From the NCBI GenBank assembly GCA_021325215.1, contig JAJPHO010000035.1:1-45524 (forward strand): DNA of 45,524 nt, in the 5' to 3' direction. How positions within the stretch are numbered: position 1 is the stretch's first letter; every line of letters begins with the position of its first letter. The notes under the pieces are model-generated. The model had not been told where the DNA came from and made no database searches. It saw only the letters and a program-made list of their open reading frames with translations. Positions 34,060 to 43,007 of the stretch are shown here, piece by piece. Source of the DNA: Alphaproteobacteria bacterium. GTDB lineage: Bacteria > Pseudomonadota > Alphaproteobacteria > Rhodospirillales > Magnetospirillaceae. Position numbers and translations under genes: made by a program.

Positions 34060-34861
34060 GTCCCTGACCATCGACGGGCTGGCCGTCACGCTGTACGGCC
34101 CGGCCGACGGCACGCCCGTCCTGATGTCGGCCGGCCTGGGCGGCCATGGCGCCTATTGGAAACCGCAGGCCGCCGCCCTGTCCGAACAGGGTTTCCGCGT
34201 CATCCTCTATGATCACCGCGGCACCGGCGCCAGTTCGCGGGCCCCCCTGCCCTCGCCCTATTTCGCCCGCCATCTGGCCGCCGACATGGCCAAGATCATC
34301 GACGGGCTCGATATCCATGCCGCCCATATCGTCGGCCATGCCGCCGGCGGCATCGCCGGGCTGGAGCTGGCGCTGCGCCATCCGGACAAGGTGGCGTCGC
34401 TGGCCGTGGTCAATGGCTGGGCGATAGCCGACCCGCATTTCAAGCGCTGCTTCGAGATCCGCACCGCCATTTACAAGGCCGGCGGCCCGCTGGCCTATCT
34501 CAAGGCCCAGCCTTTGTTCCTGTTTCCCGCCGAATGGATCTCCAACCATCTCGACGAGCTGGACGAACAGGCGGCGCACCATGCGCCCGGCTTCCAGGAC
34601 GAGGCGACGTTGAAGGCGCGCATCGGCGCCCTGGCCGGCTTCGACGTCTCGGGCGATCTCGGCGGCGTGCGCTGTCCGGTGCTGGTGATCGGCAGCGAGG
34701 ACGACATGCTGGTGCCGGTCCGTTCTTCACGCCAGCTGGCGGCGGGTCTGCCCAATGCCGTGCTGGTGCTGATGCCGCGCGGCGGGCACGCGGTCAACAT
34801 CACCGAACCCACGGCCTTCGACTCCCATCTCATCGGCTTTCTGGAAAAAGCAGGACGGTAA
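34034..34861 (+). CDS. rutD: Alpha/beta-hydrolase-fold protein RutD
   Basis: From GTG 34034 the protein has 275 residues. That start has GGAG (34023-34026) at proper spacing. ATG 34043 is a reasonable alternative without a ribosome site, and TTG 34028 is too close to it. The family opening [16 protein letters not shown] and YDHRGTG are present. At the nucleophile elbow the sequence is GHAAGG, with Ala in place of the usual Ser, as also in E. coli RutD (GHALGA), so this is a family feature and not damage. [26 protein letters not shown] and [10 protein letters not shown] match RutD. It speeds turnover of an aminoacrylate or carbamate intermediate. Confidence 0.93.
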   Translation: MSHMSGSAESLTIDGLAVTLYGPADGTPVLMSAGLGGHGAYWKPQAAALSEQGFRVILYDHRGTGASSRAPLPSPYFARHLAADMAKIIDGLDIHAAHIVGHAAGGIAGLELALRHPDKVASLAVVNGWAIADPHFKRCFEIRTAIYKAGGPLAYLKAQPLFLFPAEWISNHLDELDEQAAHHAPGFQDEATLKARIGALAGFDVSGDLGGVRCPVLVIGSEDDMLVPVRSSRQLAAGLPNAVLVLMPRGGHAVNITEPTAFDSHLIGFLEKAGR

Positions 34862-34863
34862 TC

Positions 34864-35940
34864 ATGGAAATCGGCGTCTTCATTCCGATCGGCAACAATG
34901 GCTGGCTGATCTCCGAGAATGCTCCGCAATACATGCCGAGCTTCGACCTCAACAAAGAGATCGTGCTGAAGGCCGAGAAATACGGCTTCGACTTCGCCCT
35001 TTCGATGATCAAGCTGCGCGGATTCGGCGGCAAGACCCAGTTCTGGGAGCATAATCTCGAAAGCTTCACCCTGATGGCCGGCCTGGCCGCGATCACCGAG
35101 CGGATCAAGATCTTCGCCACGGTGGCGACCCTGACCATCCCGCCCGCCATCTGCGCCCGCATGGCGAACACCATCGATTCGATTTCCCATGGCCGCTTCG
35201 GCGTCAATCTGGTCACCGGCTGGCAAAAGGCCGAATATGACCAGATGGGCCTGTGGCCGGGCCAGGAGCACTACACCAAGCGCTACGACATGCTGGCGGA
35301 ATATGCCCAGATCCTGCGCGATCTGTGGGATACCGGGGTGTCGGACTTCAAGGGCGACTATTTCCAGATGACCGACTGCAGGGTCAGCCCGCAACCCTCG
35401 GCCCCGGTGAAGCTGATCTGCGCCGGCAGCTCGGACGAAGGCCTGGCCTTCTCGGCCAAATATGCCGATTACGCCTTCTGCCTGGGCGTCGGCGTCAACA
35501 CCCCGACCGCCTTCGCCTTCAACAATAATCGCCTGGCCGCCGCCACCGAAAAGACCGGCCGCCATGTCGAGACCTTCGTGCTGATGATGATCATCGCCGA
35601 CGAGACCGACGAAGCCGCCGAGGCCAAGTGGCAATCCTACCGCGACGGGGTCGACGAACCGGCGGTCGCCTGGCTGAAGGCGCAGAGCGCGCCCAATGCC
35701 GTGTCGAAGACCACCAATGTGGTGCAGCTGTCCGACACGGTGTCGGCGGTGAACATCAATATGGGCACCCTGGTCGGTTCCTATGCCAAGATCGCCGCCA
35801 TGCTGGACGAGATGGCGACGGTCGAAGGCACCGGCGGCGTGCTGCTGACCTTCGACGATTTCGTTCAGGGGGTGGAAAATTTCGGGACTCGTATCCAACC
35901 TTTGATGAAGACCCGGCAGCATCTCTTGGCGAAGGCCTGA
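34864..35940 (+). CDS. rutA: Pyrimidine monooxygenase RutA (flavin-dependent)
   Basis: The protein has 358 residues. It opens the uracil ring between N3 and C4 with FMN and oxygen, the first step of the Rut pathway. ATG 34864 lies two bases after the rutD stop. The luciferase-like fold and RutA-specific stretches are clear: [80 protein letters not shown]. It needs a flavin reductase (RutF in E. coli), which is not in this window and must be supplied elsewhere. Having rutA last in the unit is unusual compared with E. coli. Confidence 0.95.
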   Translation: MEIGVFIPIGNNGWLISENAPQYMPSFDLNKEIVLKAEKYGFDFALSMIKLRGFGGKTQFWEHNLESFTLMAGLAAITERIKIFATVATLTIPPAICARMANTIDSISHGRFGVNLVTGWQKAEYDQMGLWPGQEHYTKRYDMLAEYAQILRDLWDTGVSDFKGDYFQMTDCRVSPQPSAPVKLICAGSSDEGLAFSAKYADYAFCLGVGVNTPTAFAFNNNRLAAATEKTGRHVETFVLMMIIADETDEAAEAKWQSYRDGVDEPAVAWLKAQSAPNAVSKTTNVVQLSDTVSAVNINMGTLVGSYAKIAAMLDEMATVEGTGGVLLTFDDFVQGVENFGTRIQPLMKTRQHLLAKA

Positions 35941-35950
35941 CAGGAAACCC

Positions 35951-37447
35951 ATGCGCACCATTCCCCATTTCATCGGCGGTTCCCCTTTGGCCGGCACCGG
36001 CCGCACCAGCGACGTGTTCGATCCCAATACGGGCAAGGTTCAGGCCAAGGTGACTTTGGGCGACAAGGCCCTGCTCGACAAGGCGGTCGCCGACGCCAAG
36101 GCGGCCCAGATCGGCTGGGCGGAGATGAACCCGCAGCGGCGCGCCCGCGTGATGTTCGAGTTCAAGCGCCTGCTGGAAGCCAATATGGACGAACTGGCCC
36201 ATCTGCTGTCGTCCGAACATGGCAAGGTGATCACGGACAGCAAGGGCGACATCCAGCGCGGTCTGGAAGTGGTCGAGTTCGCCTGCGGCATCCCGCATCT
36301 GATGAAGGGCGAGTATACCGGCGGCGCCGGTCCGGGCATCGACGTCTATTCGATCCGCCAGCCGCTCGGCGTGGTGGCCGGCATCACTCCGTTCAACTTC
36401 CCGGCCATGATCCCGATGTGGATGTTCGCCCCGGCCCTGGCCTGCGGCAATTCCTTCATCCTCAAGCCCTCCGAGCGCGATCCTTCCGTTCCGGTGCGTC
36501 TGGCCGAACTGGCGATCGAAGCCGGACTGCCCAAGGGCGTGCTGAACGTCGTGCAGGGCGACAAGGAAGTGGTCGATGCCATCCTCGACCATCCCGACAT
36601 CAAGGCGGTCAGCTTCGTCGGCTCGTCCGACATCGCGCAGTACGTCTATGGCCGCGGCGCCGCCGCCGGCAAGCGCATGCAGTGCATGGGCGGCGCCAAG
36701 AATCACGGCATCATCCTGCCCGACGCCGATCTCGACCAGGCGGTCGCCGACATCATGGGCGCCGCCTATGGCTCGGCCGGCGAACGCTGCATGGCCCTGC
36801 CCGTCGTGGTGCCGGTCGGCGAGGAAACCGCCAAGCGCCTGCGCCAGAAGCTGGTCGCCGCCGCCGAGTCCTTACGGGTCGGCATCTCGACCGATGCCGA
36901 GGCCCATTACGGCCCGGTGGTGAGCGCCGCCCACAAGAAGAAGATCGAAAGCTATATCCAGCTGGGCGTCGACGAAGGCGCGGAACTGGTGATGGATGGG
37001 CGCGGTTTCAGCCTGCAAGGCCATGAGGAGGGCTTCTTCCTGGCCCCGACCCTGTTCGATCATGTGAAGCCGAGCATGAAGACCTATCAGGACGAAATCT
37101 TCGGCCCGGTCCTGCAGATGGTGCGCGCCGAAAGCTTCGCCGAGGCGCTGCAGCTGCCCAGCAAGCACGCCTATGGCAACGGCGTCGCCATCTTTACCCG
37201 CAACGGCGACGCCGCGCGCGAATTTGCTACTGAAGTCGAAGTCGGCATGGTGGGGATCAACGTACCCATTCCGGTCCCGGTGGCCTATCATAGCTTCGGC
37301 GGCTGGAAGCGCTCGGGCTTTGGCGATCTCAACCAATATGGCTCCGATGGCGTCCGCTTCTTCACCCGCGTGAAAACCGTCACCCAACGCTGGCCCAAAG
37401 GGGGCCCGGTTACCGACCAGAGCTTCGTGATTCCCACGATGAAATAA
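35951..37447 (+). CDS. mmsA: CoA-acylating methylmalonate-semialdehyde dehydrogenase
   Basis: The protein has 498 residues. It belongs to the MmsA/IolA group, which oxidises methylmalonic or malonic semialdehyde to propionyl-CoA or acetyl-CoA with NAD. The catalytic Cys280 lies in SAGERCMALPVVVPVG, diagnostic for this group. GITPFNFPAMIPMWM and EVGMVGINVPIPVPVAYHSFGGWK are also typical. It starts 10 bp after rutA. Because the Rut pathway yields malonic semialdehyde and rutE (the reductase) is absent here, this enzyme probably takes over, sending the carbon to acetyl-CoA. That role is an inference from context. Confidence 0.93.
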   Translation: MRTIPHFIGGSPLAGTGRTSDVFDPNTGKVQAKVTLGDKALLDKAVADAKAAQIGWAEMNPQRRARVMFEFKRLLEANMDELAHLLSSEHGKVITDSKGDIQRGLEVVEFACGIPHLMKGEYTGGAGPGIDVYSIRQPLGVVAGITPFNFPAMIPMWMFAPALACGNSFILKPSERDPSVPVRLAELAIEAGLPKGVLNVVQGDKEVVDAILDHPDIKAVSFVGSSDIAQYVYGRGAAAGKRMQCMGGAKNHGIILPDADLDQAVADIMGAAYGSAGERCMALPVVVPVGEETAKRLRQKLVAAAESLRVGISTDAEAHYGPVVSAAHKKKIESYIQLGVDEGAELVMDGRGFSLQGHEEGFFLAPTLFDHVKPSMKTYQDEIFGPVLQMVRAESFAEALQLPSKHAYGNGVAIFTRNGDAAREFATEVEVGMVGINVPIPVPVAYHSFGGWKRSGFGDLNQYGSDGVRFFTRVKTVTQRWPKGGPVTDQSFVIPTMK

Positions 37448-37483
37448 CGAACGGCCAAGCCGTCGCTTCCCCAGGAGGAAACA

Positions 37484-39022
37484 ATGTTCCAGCAGTCTCT
37501 CGAAACCCTTCGCAAGAAGAGCAACCGCTCGAAGTACGACAATTTCATCGGCGGAAAGTGGGTTGCTCCCAAGGGTGGGCAATATTTCGACAATATCAGC
37601 CCGATCAATGGCGAAGTGCTGTGCCAGGTGGCCCGCTCGCAAGCCGAGGATGTCGAGCTGGCGCTCGACGCCGCCCATGCCGCCCGCGAGAAATGGGGCC
37701 GCACCTCGGTTGCCGAGCGCTCCAACATCCTTTTGAAGATCGCCGACCGCATGGAGGCGAACCTCGAGACGCTCGCCATCGCCGAGACGCTCGATAACGG
37801 CAAGCCGATCCGCGAGACCCGCGCCGCCGACATTCCGCTGGCGATCGACCATTTCCGCTATTTCGCCGGCTGCGTCCGCGCCCAGGAAGGATCGATCGGC
37901 GAGATCGACCACGACACCGTCGCCTATCACTTCCACGAACCGCTCGGCGTAGTCGGCCAGATCATTCCGTGGAACTTCCCGATCCTGATGGCGGCGTGGA
38001 AGCTGGCCCCGGCTTTGGCCGCCGGCAATTGCGTCGTGCTGAAGCCGGCCGAGCAGACGCCGATGGGCATCATGGTGCTGATGGACATCGTCGGCGATTT
38101 GCTGCCGCCCGGCGTGCTGAACATCGTCAACGGCTATGGCCGCGAAGCCGGCAACGCGCTGGCCACCAGCAAGCGCATCGCCAAGATCGCCTTCACCGGC
38201 TCGACCGCCACCGGCAAGCACATCATGAAGGCCGCCGCCGACAGCCTGATTCCGGTGACCCTGGAGCTGGGCGGCAAATCGGCCAACATCTTCATGGCCG
38301 ACGTGATGGATGCCGACGACGAGTTCTTCGACAAGGCGATGGAAGGCTTCGCCATGTTCGCCCTCAACCAGGGCGAGGTCTGCACCTGTCCGTCCCGCGC
38401 CCTGGTGCATGAGAAGATCGCCGACAAGTTCCTCGAACGCGCCGTGCAGCGCGTCAAGAAGATCAAGCTCGGCCATCCGCTCGATCCCAGCACCATGGTC
38501 GGCGCCCAGGCCTCGCAGGCGCAGCTCGACAAGATCCTCGGCTATCTCGATGTCGGCCAGAAGGAAGGCGCCAAGGTGCTCACCGGGGGCAAGCGCACCG
38601 ATCACGGAGCGGATACTAAGAACGGCTTCTATGTCGAACCGACCATCTTCCGCGGCACGAACGATATGCGCGTCTTCCAGGAAGAGATCTTCGGGCCGGT
38701 CGTCTCGGTGACCACCTTCAAGGATCTGGACGACGCCATCAAGATCGCCAACGACAGCGATTACGGCCTCGGCGCCGGCGTCTGGTCGCGTAACGGCACC
38801 GACGCCTATCGCCTGGGCCGCGGGCTGGAAGCCGGCCGCGTCTGGACCAATTGCTACCACCTCTATCCGGCCCATGCGGCCTTCGGCGGGTACAAGCAGT
38901 CCGGCATCGGCCGCGAGACCCACAAGATGATGCTCGACCACTATCAGCAGACCAAAAATCTGCTGGTCAGCTACAGCCCAGGCCCTAGGCTTCTTCTAAG
39001 TTTTCCGAGGGGCGAAATCTGA
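37484..39022 (+). CDS. NAD-dependent aldehyde dehydrogenase (AldB / ExaC-like) with frameshifted C-terminus
   Basis: The protein has 512 residues in the annotated frame. AGGAGG before ATG 37484 is a strong ribosome site. The catalytic Cys300 lies in [11 protein letters not shown] and the general base Glu in [10 protein letters not shown]. The NAD-binding FTGSTATGK and the C-terminal [32 protein letters not shown] are normal for the AldB group. After SYSP the frame continues [14 protein letters not shown] frame change at about 38978-38982 would instead read ALGFF then stop (TAA 38997-38999), the common ending of this family. The gene thus seems to carry a small indel at its very end, adding a few foreign residues. 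Activity may persist. The aldehyde substrate is unknown. Confidence 0.9.
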   Translation: MFQQSLETLRKKSNRSKYDNFIGGKWVAPKGGQYFDNISPINGEVLCQVARSQAEDVELALDAAHAAREKWGRTSVAERSNILLKIADRMEANLETLAIAETLDNGKPIRETRAADIPLAIDHFRYFAGCVRAQEGSIGEIDHDTVAYHFHEPLGVVGQIIPWNFPILMAAWKLAPALAAGNCVVLKPAEQTPMGIMVLMDIVGDLLPPGVLNIVNGYGREAGNALATSKRIAKIAFTGSTATGKHIMKAAADSLIPVTLELGGKSANIFMADVMDADDEFFDKAMEGFAMFALNQGEVCTCPSRALVHEKIADKFLERAVQRVKKIKLGHPLDPSTMVGAQASQAQLDKILGYLDVGQKEGAKVLTGGKRTDHGADTKNGFYVEPTIFRGTNDMRVFQEEIFGPVVSVTTFKDLDDAIKIANDSDYGLGAGVWSRNGTDAYRLGRGLEAGRVWTNCYHLYPAHAAFGGYKQSGIGRETHKMMLDHYQQTKNLLVSYSPGPRLLLSFPRGEI

Positions 39023-39048
39023 GCGGGGTCAGGCTTGCCTGACCCCGC
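39023..39048. repeat. 26-bp near-perfect palindrome (REP-like or terminator)
   Basis: Arms GCGGGGTCAGGC (39023-39034) and GCCTGACCCCGC (39037-39048) pair perfectly around TT. It directly follows the out-of-frame stop of the aldehyde dehydrogenase gene and precedes an AT-rich ATCTTTATAAAA. It could end transcription before the transporter gene or be a copy of a dispersed palindromic repeat. Confidence 0.6.
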
Positions 39049-39074
39049 ATCTTTATAAAAAGACGGGGGAGTGA

Positions 39075-40070
39075 ATGTACCAACCGAGTACGTACGCGGT
39101 GGCGCTGATTTTCATGGCCATCAGCATGTTCAGCTGGGGTTCGTGGGCGAACACCATCAAGGCCACCAAGAACTGGCCGTTTCCGCTGCTCTATTGGGAT
39201 TACGTGATCGGCGTCGTCGGCGCCGCCCTGATCTACGGCCTGACCCTGGGCAGCACCGATGCCGGCCCCACCAGCTTCATGGCCAACCTGAGTGATTCCA
39301 GCACCAATGCCTGGGTCCTGGCCATCGCCGGCGGCGCAATCTTCAATGTCGCCAATCTGCTGCTGGTCGCCGCCATCGATGTGGCCGGCCTGGCCGTCGC
39401 CTTCCCGGTCGGTATCGGCCTGGCCCTGGTGGTCGGCGTGATCTGGAGCTACATCCTGGCCCCGCAGGGCAATCCGCTGCTGCTGTTCGGCGGCGTCGCC
39501 CTGGTGATGGCCGCCATCGTCGTCGACGCGATGGCCTTCCGTCTGCGCGACGCCGGCGGCCCCAAGGGCGGCGATGCCAAAAAGGGCATCATCCTGTCGC
39601 TGCTGTGCGGCGTGCTGATGGGCAGCTTCTTCCCGCTGGTGGCGCGCGCCGGCGAAGGCGAAGGCGGCCTCGGCCCCTATGCCGTGCTGTTCGTCTTCTC
39701 GCTGGGCGTGGCGCTGTCGGCCATTCCGGTCAACGGCATCCTGATGAAGAAGCCGATCACCAACACCCCGCCGGTCTCGTTCGGCGATTACGGCAAGACC
39801 GGCTTCGCCAACCATTTCTGGGGCGTGTTGGGCGGCGCCATCTGGTGCACCGGCGCCATGGCGGCCTTCGTCGGCGGCCACTCGGCGCTGGTCGGTCCGG
39901 CCACCTCCTACGCCATGGGCCAGGGCGCGACCATGGTGTCGGCCCTGTGGGGCGTGTTCGTGTGGAAGGAATTCGCCGCCGCTCCGGCCGCTTCGCGCCG
40001 GCTGCTGGCACCGATGTTCATCCTGTTCATCGCCGGGCTGCTGACCATCGCGGTCGCGCCGCTGTATTGA
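39075..40070 (+). CDS. Ureide-permease-like membrane transporter (drug/metabolite transporter superfamily)
   Basis: The protein has 331 residues with about ten hydrophobic helices. The start MYQPSTYAVALIFMAISMFSWGSWANTIKA and LLYWDYVIGVVGAA resemble plant ureide permeases (UPS family), which carry allantoin, uracil and xanthine. VAGLAVAFPVGIGLALVVGV is a conserved half-repeat. A GGGGGAG site (39065-39071) supports ATG 39075. The genes after it encode a ribokinase and a nucleoside hydrolase, so its cargo is probably a nucleoside, a free base or ribose. It is followed after 10 bp by the kinase gene. The family call is good; the substrate is inferred from context. Confidence 0.82.
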   Translation: MYQPSTYAVALIFMAISMFSWGSWANTIKATKNWPFPLLYWDYVIGVVGAALIYGLTLGSTDAGPTSFMANLSDSSTNAWVLAIAGGAIFNVANLLLVAAIDVAGLAVAFPVGIGLALVVGVIWSYILAPQGNPLLLFGGVALVMAAIVVDAMAFRLRDAGGPKGGDAKKGIILSLLCGVLMGSFFPLVARAGEGEGGLGPYAVLFVFSLGVALSAIPVNGILMKKPITNTPPVSFGDYGKTGFANHFWGVLGGAIWCTGAMAAFVGGHSALVGPATSYAMGQGATMVSALWGVFVWKEFAAAPAASRRLLAPMFILFIAGLLTIAVAPLY

Positions 40071-40080
40071 GGGTAGAGTC

Positions 40081-41028
40081 ATGACCAAAAAAACCGACAT
40101 CCTGGTGGTCGGCAGCCTGGGCTACGACTATGTCGCCAGCGGCAAGACCATCCCCACCCCGGGGCAGACCATCCTCGGGCACAGCTTCGCCACCTTTCTG
40201 GGCGGCAAGGGCAACAATCAGGCTGTCGGCGCCGCGCGCGCCGGCGGCAAGGTGACGTTCCTCGGCCGCGTCGGCCAGGACGATCCGGCCGTCAAGATCC
40301 GCGCCGGCCTGGCCGAAGCTGGCGTCGACGACGCCTATGTCGACGCGGTGCCCGGCTCGTCGCAGATCGCCATGATCCTGACCGCCGACGATGGCGAGAA
40401 TTGCATCGTCGTCGTCTCCGGCGCCAATGCCACCATCTCGGCCGACGTGGTGCGCGGCAAGGCCAAGGCGTTCGAAACGCCCGGCTATGTGCTGGCCCAG
40501 CTGGAAACCCCGATCGACGGCGTGACCGAGGCGGCCAAGCTGGCGCGCCAGAACGGCGCGATCTTCATCCTCGACCCGGCGCCGGCCCAGCCGCTGCCGG
40601 AAGAGCTGCTGAAGCATGTCGACTGGTTCACCCCGAACGAGACCGAGGCCAAGGCCTATATCGGCTTCGATGCGGACAAGGAGCCCCTGCGCGCCGCCCG
40701 CGCCATCCAGGCCCTCGGCCCGCGCAATGTGGTGCTGAAATTGTCCTCGAAGGGCGCGGTGGTGCTGGAACAGGGCAAGCCGGCCTTCTGGGTGCCCGCC
40801 TGCAAGGTGACGGCGGTCGACACCACGGCAGCGGGCGACAGCTTCAACGGCGCTTTCGCCGTGGCCCTGTCCGAGGGCAAGGAAGCGGTCGACGCGGTGC
40901 GTTTCGCCTGCGCCGCCGCCGCCATCTCGGTCACCCGCCGCGGCGCCGGCCCGTCCATGCCGCAGCGCGCCGAAATCGAGGAGATGCTGAAGACTCCCCT
41001 CGCCCCCATCCAACAGCTGGCTGATTGA
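40081..41028 (+). CDS. rbsK: PfkB-family sugar kinase, probable ribokinase
   Basis: The protein has 315 residues. The N-terminal signature GGKGNNQAVGAARAGGKVTFLGRVGQD and the C-terminal DTTAAGDSFNGAF with catalytic Asp253 are those of ribokinases. LILDPAPA-type (FILDPAPAQPLP) and WFTPNETEA segments also fit RbsK. It would phosphorylate the ribose released by the adjacent nucleoside hydrolase. The gene is packed between the transporter (10 bp) and the hydrolase (1 bp), so co-transcription is nearly certain. Other PfkB substrates, such as a nucleoside, cannot be wholly excluded. Confidence 0.88.
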   Translation: MTKKTDILVVGSLGYDYVASGKTIPTPGQTILGHSFATFLGGKGNNQAVGAARAGGKVTFLGRVGQDDPAVKIRAGLAEAGVDDAYVDAVPGSSQIAMILTADDGENCIVVVSGANATISADVVRGKAKAFETPGYVLAQLETPIDGVTEAAKLARQNGAIFILDPAPAQPLPEELLKHVDWFTPNETEAKAYIGFDADKEPLRAARAIQALGPRNVVLKLSSKGAVVLEQGKPAFWVPACKVTAVDTTAAGDSFNGAFAVALSEGKEAVDAVRFACAAAAISVTRRGAGPSMPQRAEIEEMLKTPLAPIQQLAD

Positions 41029-41029
41029 A

Positions 41030-42100
41030 ATGCTGAAACGCTTCCTCGTTGCTCTTTCCCTCGTCGCCACCGCCGCGGCCGCCAAAGAGCCGGCGCTGGT
41101 CATCTATGACAACGACTTCTACGGCCCGACCAGCGCCGACATCATCCCGCTGCTGGCCAGCCCGGATGTGAAAGTGCTGGGCTTCACCGTGGTCAGCGGC
41201 GATGGCTGGCGCGACGAGGAGGCGGCTTACCTGATGCGGTCGATGGAGATCTTCCACCGCACCGACATTCCGGTCTATCTCGGCGCCGTCGATCCCTTGA
41301 TCAATTCCCAGCCGCGCCTGGAAGCCTGGCAGAAGACGCACGGCAAGTTCGTCTGGAAGGGTGCGTGGAACGATTCCTCGATGGGCCCGCTGTTCCACCC
41401 GACCGAGCCTTATAAGATCGGCCCGATCGAGGAAGGCCAGCCGACCGCACTGCAGGCGCAGAAGGAAGGCGCCGTGCAGTTCATGCTGCGCATGGTGCAC
41501 GAGCATCCGCACCAGGTGACCATCGTCGCCGCCGGCCCGCTGACCAATCTGGCGCTGGCGCAAAGGCTCGATCCGGAATTCGCCGGCCTGGCGAAGGAAC
41601 TGATCTTCATGGGCGCGCTGATCGACACCAACCTGGCCCAGGTGACCGAAAGCGCCAATTTCGCCGTCGATTTCAACATCATCTTCGACCCGGAAGCGGC
41701 GCATATCGTCTTCACCGCGCCCTGGGCCAAGATCACCTCGATCGGCGACATCAGCAACCACACCTTCATGACCGACAAGGCCTATAAGGCCCTGACCGCC
41801 AAGAAGACCCCGGTCACCGAGCTGCTGGCCAAATATCCATGGCAGCTGCCGATGTGGGACGAGCTGACCACCGCGATCTATATCGACCCCAGCCTGATCA
41901 CCAAGGAAGTGGTCGCCTATATGGATGTCGACATCGATCATGGCGAGCATTACGGCGTGGTCCATGTCTGGCCGGAAGCCACCCATCCGGGCTTGGGCGA
42001 GCAGAAGGTGCATGTGGTGCTGGATGTCGACAAGGAACGCTTCCTGACCCAGTTCATCAAGGCCGCGCAGTCGAAGGAAGCCTATACGCCGGGGCAGTGA
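41030..42100 (+). CDS. Exported nucleoside hydrolase (inosine-uridine preferring family)
   Basis: The protein has 356 residues. A signal peptide (MLKRFLVALSLVATAAAA) points to the periplasm. The metal-binding N-terminus is YDNDFYGPTSADIIPLL, a variant of the classical DTDPGIDDA loop that keeps the DxD pair and a later Asp. VLGFTVVSGDGWRDEEAAYLMRSMEI, TIVAAGPLTNLALA and FNIIFDPEAAHIVF match the family. It splits ribonucleosides into base and ribose. With the upstream transporter and ribokinase it forms a short pathway, and the base can go to Upp or RutA when it is uracil. Purine nucleosides may also be accepted. It ends 3 bp from the convergent toxin gene. Confidence 0.9.
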   Translation: MLKRFLVALSLVATAAAAKEPALVIYDNDFYGPTSADIIPLLASPDVKVLGFTVVSGDGWRDEEAAYLMRSMEIFHRTDIPVYLGAVDPLINSQPRLEAWQKTHGKFVWKGAWNDSSMGPLFHPTEPYKIGPIEEGQPTALQAQKEGAVQFMLRMVHEHPHQVTIVAAGPLTNLALAQRLDPEFAGLAKELIFMGALIDTNLAQVTESANFAVDFNIIFDPEAAHIVFTAPWAKITSIGDISNHTFMTDKAYKALTAKKTPVTELLAKYPWQLPMWDELTTAIYIDPSLITKEVVAYMDVDIDHGEHYGVVHVWPEATHPGLGEQKVHVVLDVDKERFLTQFIKAAQSKEAYTPGQ

Positions 42101-42103
42101 CGG

Positions 42104-42547
42104 CTACGCGGCCTCATCCGGGGTTATCACGGCAATTTCGAACGGCAGGAAATGCTTCGTATTGCGCGTGACGATCACAAGGTCATGCGCCTTTGCGATC
42201 CCGGCAATAGCGGCGTCCGCCATTCCAGGATCATGACCTGCAGTGATCGCTTTGGCTTCCAGCTGCCCCGCAATCGCAGCGGCTGGCAAGTCCAGCCCCA
42301 GGATGCTGTCGTCATAGGCTGCGATGAGACCTGACAGCCATAGCCGCAAACCGGCGGCTTTGGCTGTTGCGCCCTTGCGATCGAGAAGCGCAATGCCCTT
42401 CTCGATCTCTTGAATCGTCACGACTGACAGGAACAGCCTGTTCTCGCCATCCATCCGTTCCAGCCACGCAAGAAACTCTGCCGAGGCTTCAGCCCTCGCC
42501 GGCGACAGCATCGAGATGACGTTCGTATCGAGAAGGAAACCGCTCAA
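42104..42547 (-). CDS. vapC: PIN-domain ribonuclease toxin (VapC family)
   Basis: The protein has 147 residues. PIN-domain acidic residues are visible: Asp in LLDTNVIS (about residue 7), Glu in TIQEIEKG, and Asp in PGMADAAIAG, with VIVTRNTKHF near the end. VapC toxins cleave specific RNAs, often initiator tRNA, when not bound by antitoxin. The start overlaps the antitoxin stop by 4 bp (ATGA), the usual arrangement. The pair sits between the nucleoside hydrolase gene and the receptor gene and looks like a later insertion. Confidence 0.92.
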   Translation of the reverse strand: MSGFLLDTNVISMLSPARAEASAEFLAWLERMDGENRLFLSVVTIQEIEKGIALLDRKGATAKAAGLRLWLSGLIAAYDDSILGLDLPAAAIAGQLEAKAITAGHDPGMADAAIAGIAKAHDLVIVTRNTKHFLPFEIAVITPDEAA

Positions 42548-42792
42548 AGGTCGACAGGCCGGGACGGTGATCGGTTGCGCTCGAACTCACCGCCGGGGAA
42601 CGTCTGAAGATACGCAGCCAGCCCTCCGCGCTTGCGCTCCATCGCTTTGCGCGCAATCTCGGCAGCTTCCAGGGACACAAGAGCGGCAACGGGCTTGCCA
42701 TGACGGGTGATCGTCACGAACTCGCCCTTGATGGCCTCGTCTACCAAGCCGGAAAAGCCGGCCTTGGCATCCTTCAAATTGATCATAACCAT
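42544..42792 (-). CDS. vapB: Phd/YefM-family antitoxin
   Basis: From ATG 42792 the protein has 82 residues. The N-terminal MVMINLKDAKAGFSGLVDEAIKGEFVTITRHGKPVAALVSLEAAE is the Phd/YefM DNA-binding fold. The C-terminal part (RKRGGLAAYLQTFPGGEF) would bind and block the PIN toxin. The longer open frame starting with GTG at 42819 is rejected because it would run through the likely operator (42812-42829). The dimer or toxin-antitoxin complex should repress its own promoter there. Confidence 0.88.
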   Translation of the reverse strand: MVMINLKDAKAGFSGLVDEAIKGEFVTITRHGKPVAALVSLEAAEIARKAMERKRGGLAAYLQTFPGGEFERNRSPSRPVDL

Positions 42793-42811
42793 GGCAGCGC
42801 ACTGCTTAAAA

Positions 42812-42829
42812 GTGGTCACTTGTGACTAC
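42812..42829 (-). promoter_or_regulatory. Probable autoregulatory operator of the toxin-antitoxin pair
   Basis: GTGGTCAC-TT-GTGACTAC is an inverted repeat with seven of eight pairs matching. It lies 20-37 bp upstream of the antitoxin start. Such operators are normal for Phd-type antitoxins. Confidence 0.6.
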
Positions 42830-42902
42830 AATAGGGACTCATCGCCCCAAAGGCAACGTCGACACCGTGAATGCCTTGTAAACGATCATTTTTTGGGCAG
42901 CA

Positions 42903-42944
42903 AACGGCGCGGAATTGATCATTTTCGATCGGTTCCGCGCCGTT
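42903..42944 (+). promoter_or_regulatory. Large inverted repeat, candidate upstream activator site for the receptor promoter
   Basis: Perfect 12-bp arms AACGGCGCGGAA (42903-42914) and TTCCGCGCCGTT (42933-42944) flank 18 bases. The centre lies about 110 bp upstream of the predicted start of the sigma-54 promoter, the usual distance for an enhancer-binding protein. GATCATTTT occurs inside it (42917-42925) and again 33 bp upstream (42884-42892). A transcription terminator is the main alternative, but no terminating gene points into it. Confidence 0.5.
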
Positions 42945-43007
42945 CTCATGTCCGTTTTATGACAAAAAAATGAGGCAAACCGCCACCTTGGTATAGGTGG
43001 CCCCGAA

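Noticed and set aside
34328-34350. Loss of the catalytic serine in RutD (GHAAGG) as a sign of an inactive gene
   Set aside because: E. coli RutD also has Ala at this place, so it is a family feature.
36872-38941. 689-codon antisense frame across the two aldehyde dehydrogenases
   Set aside because: Both sense genes have intact motifs. The antisense product resembles no protein.
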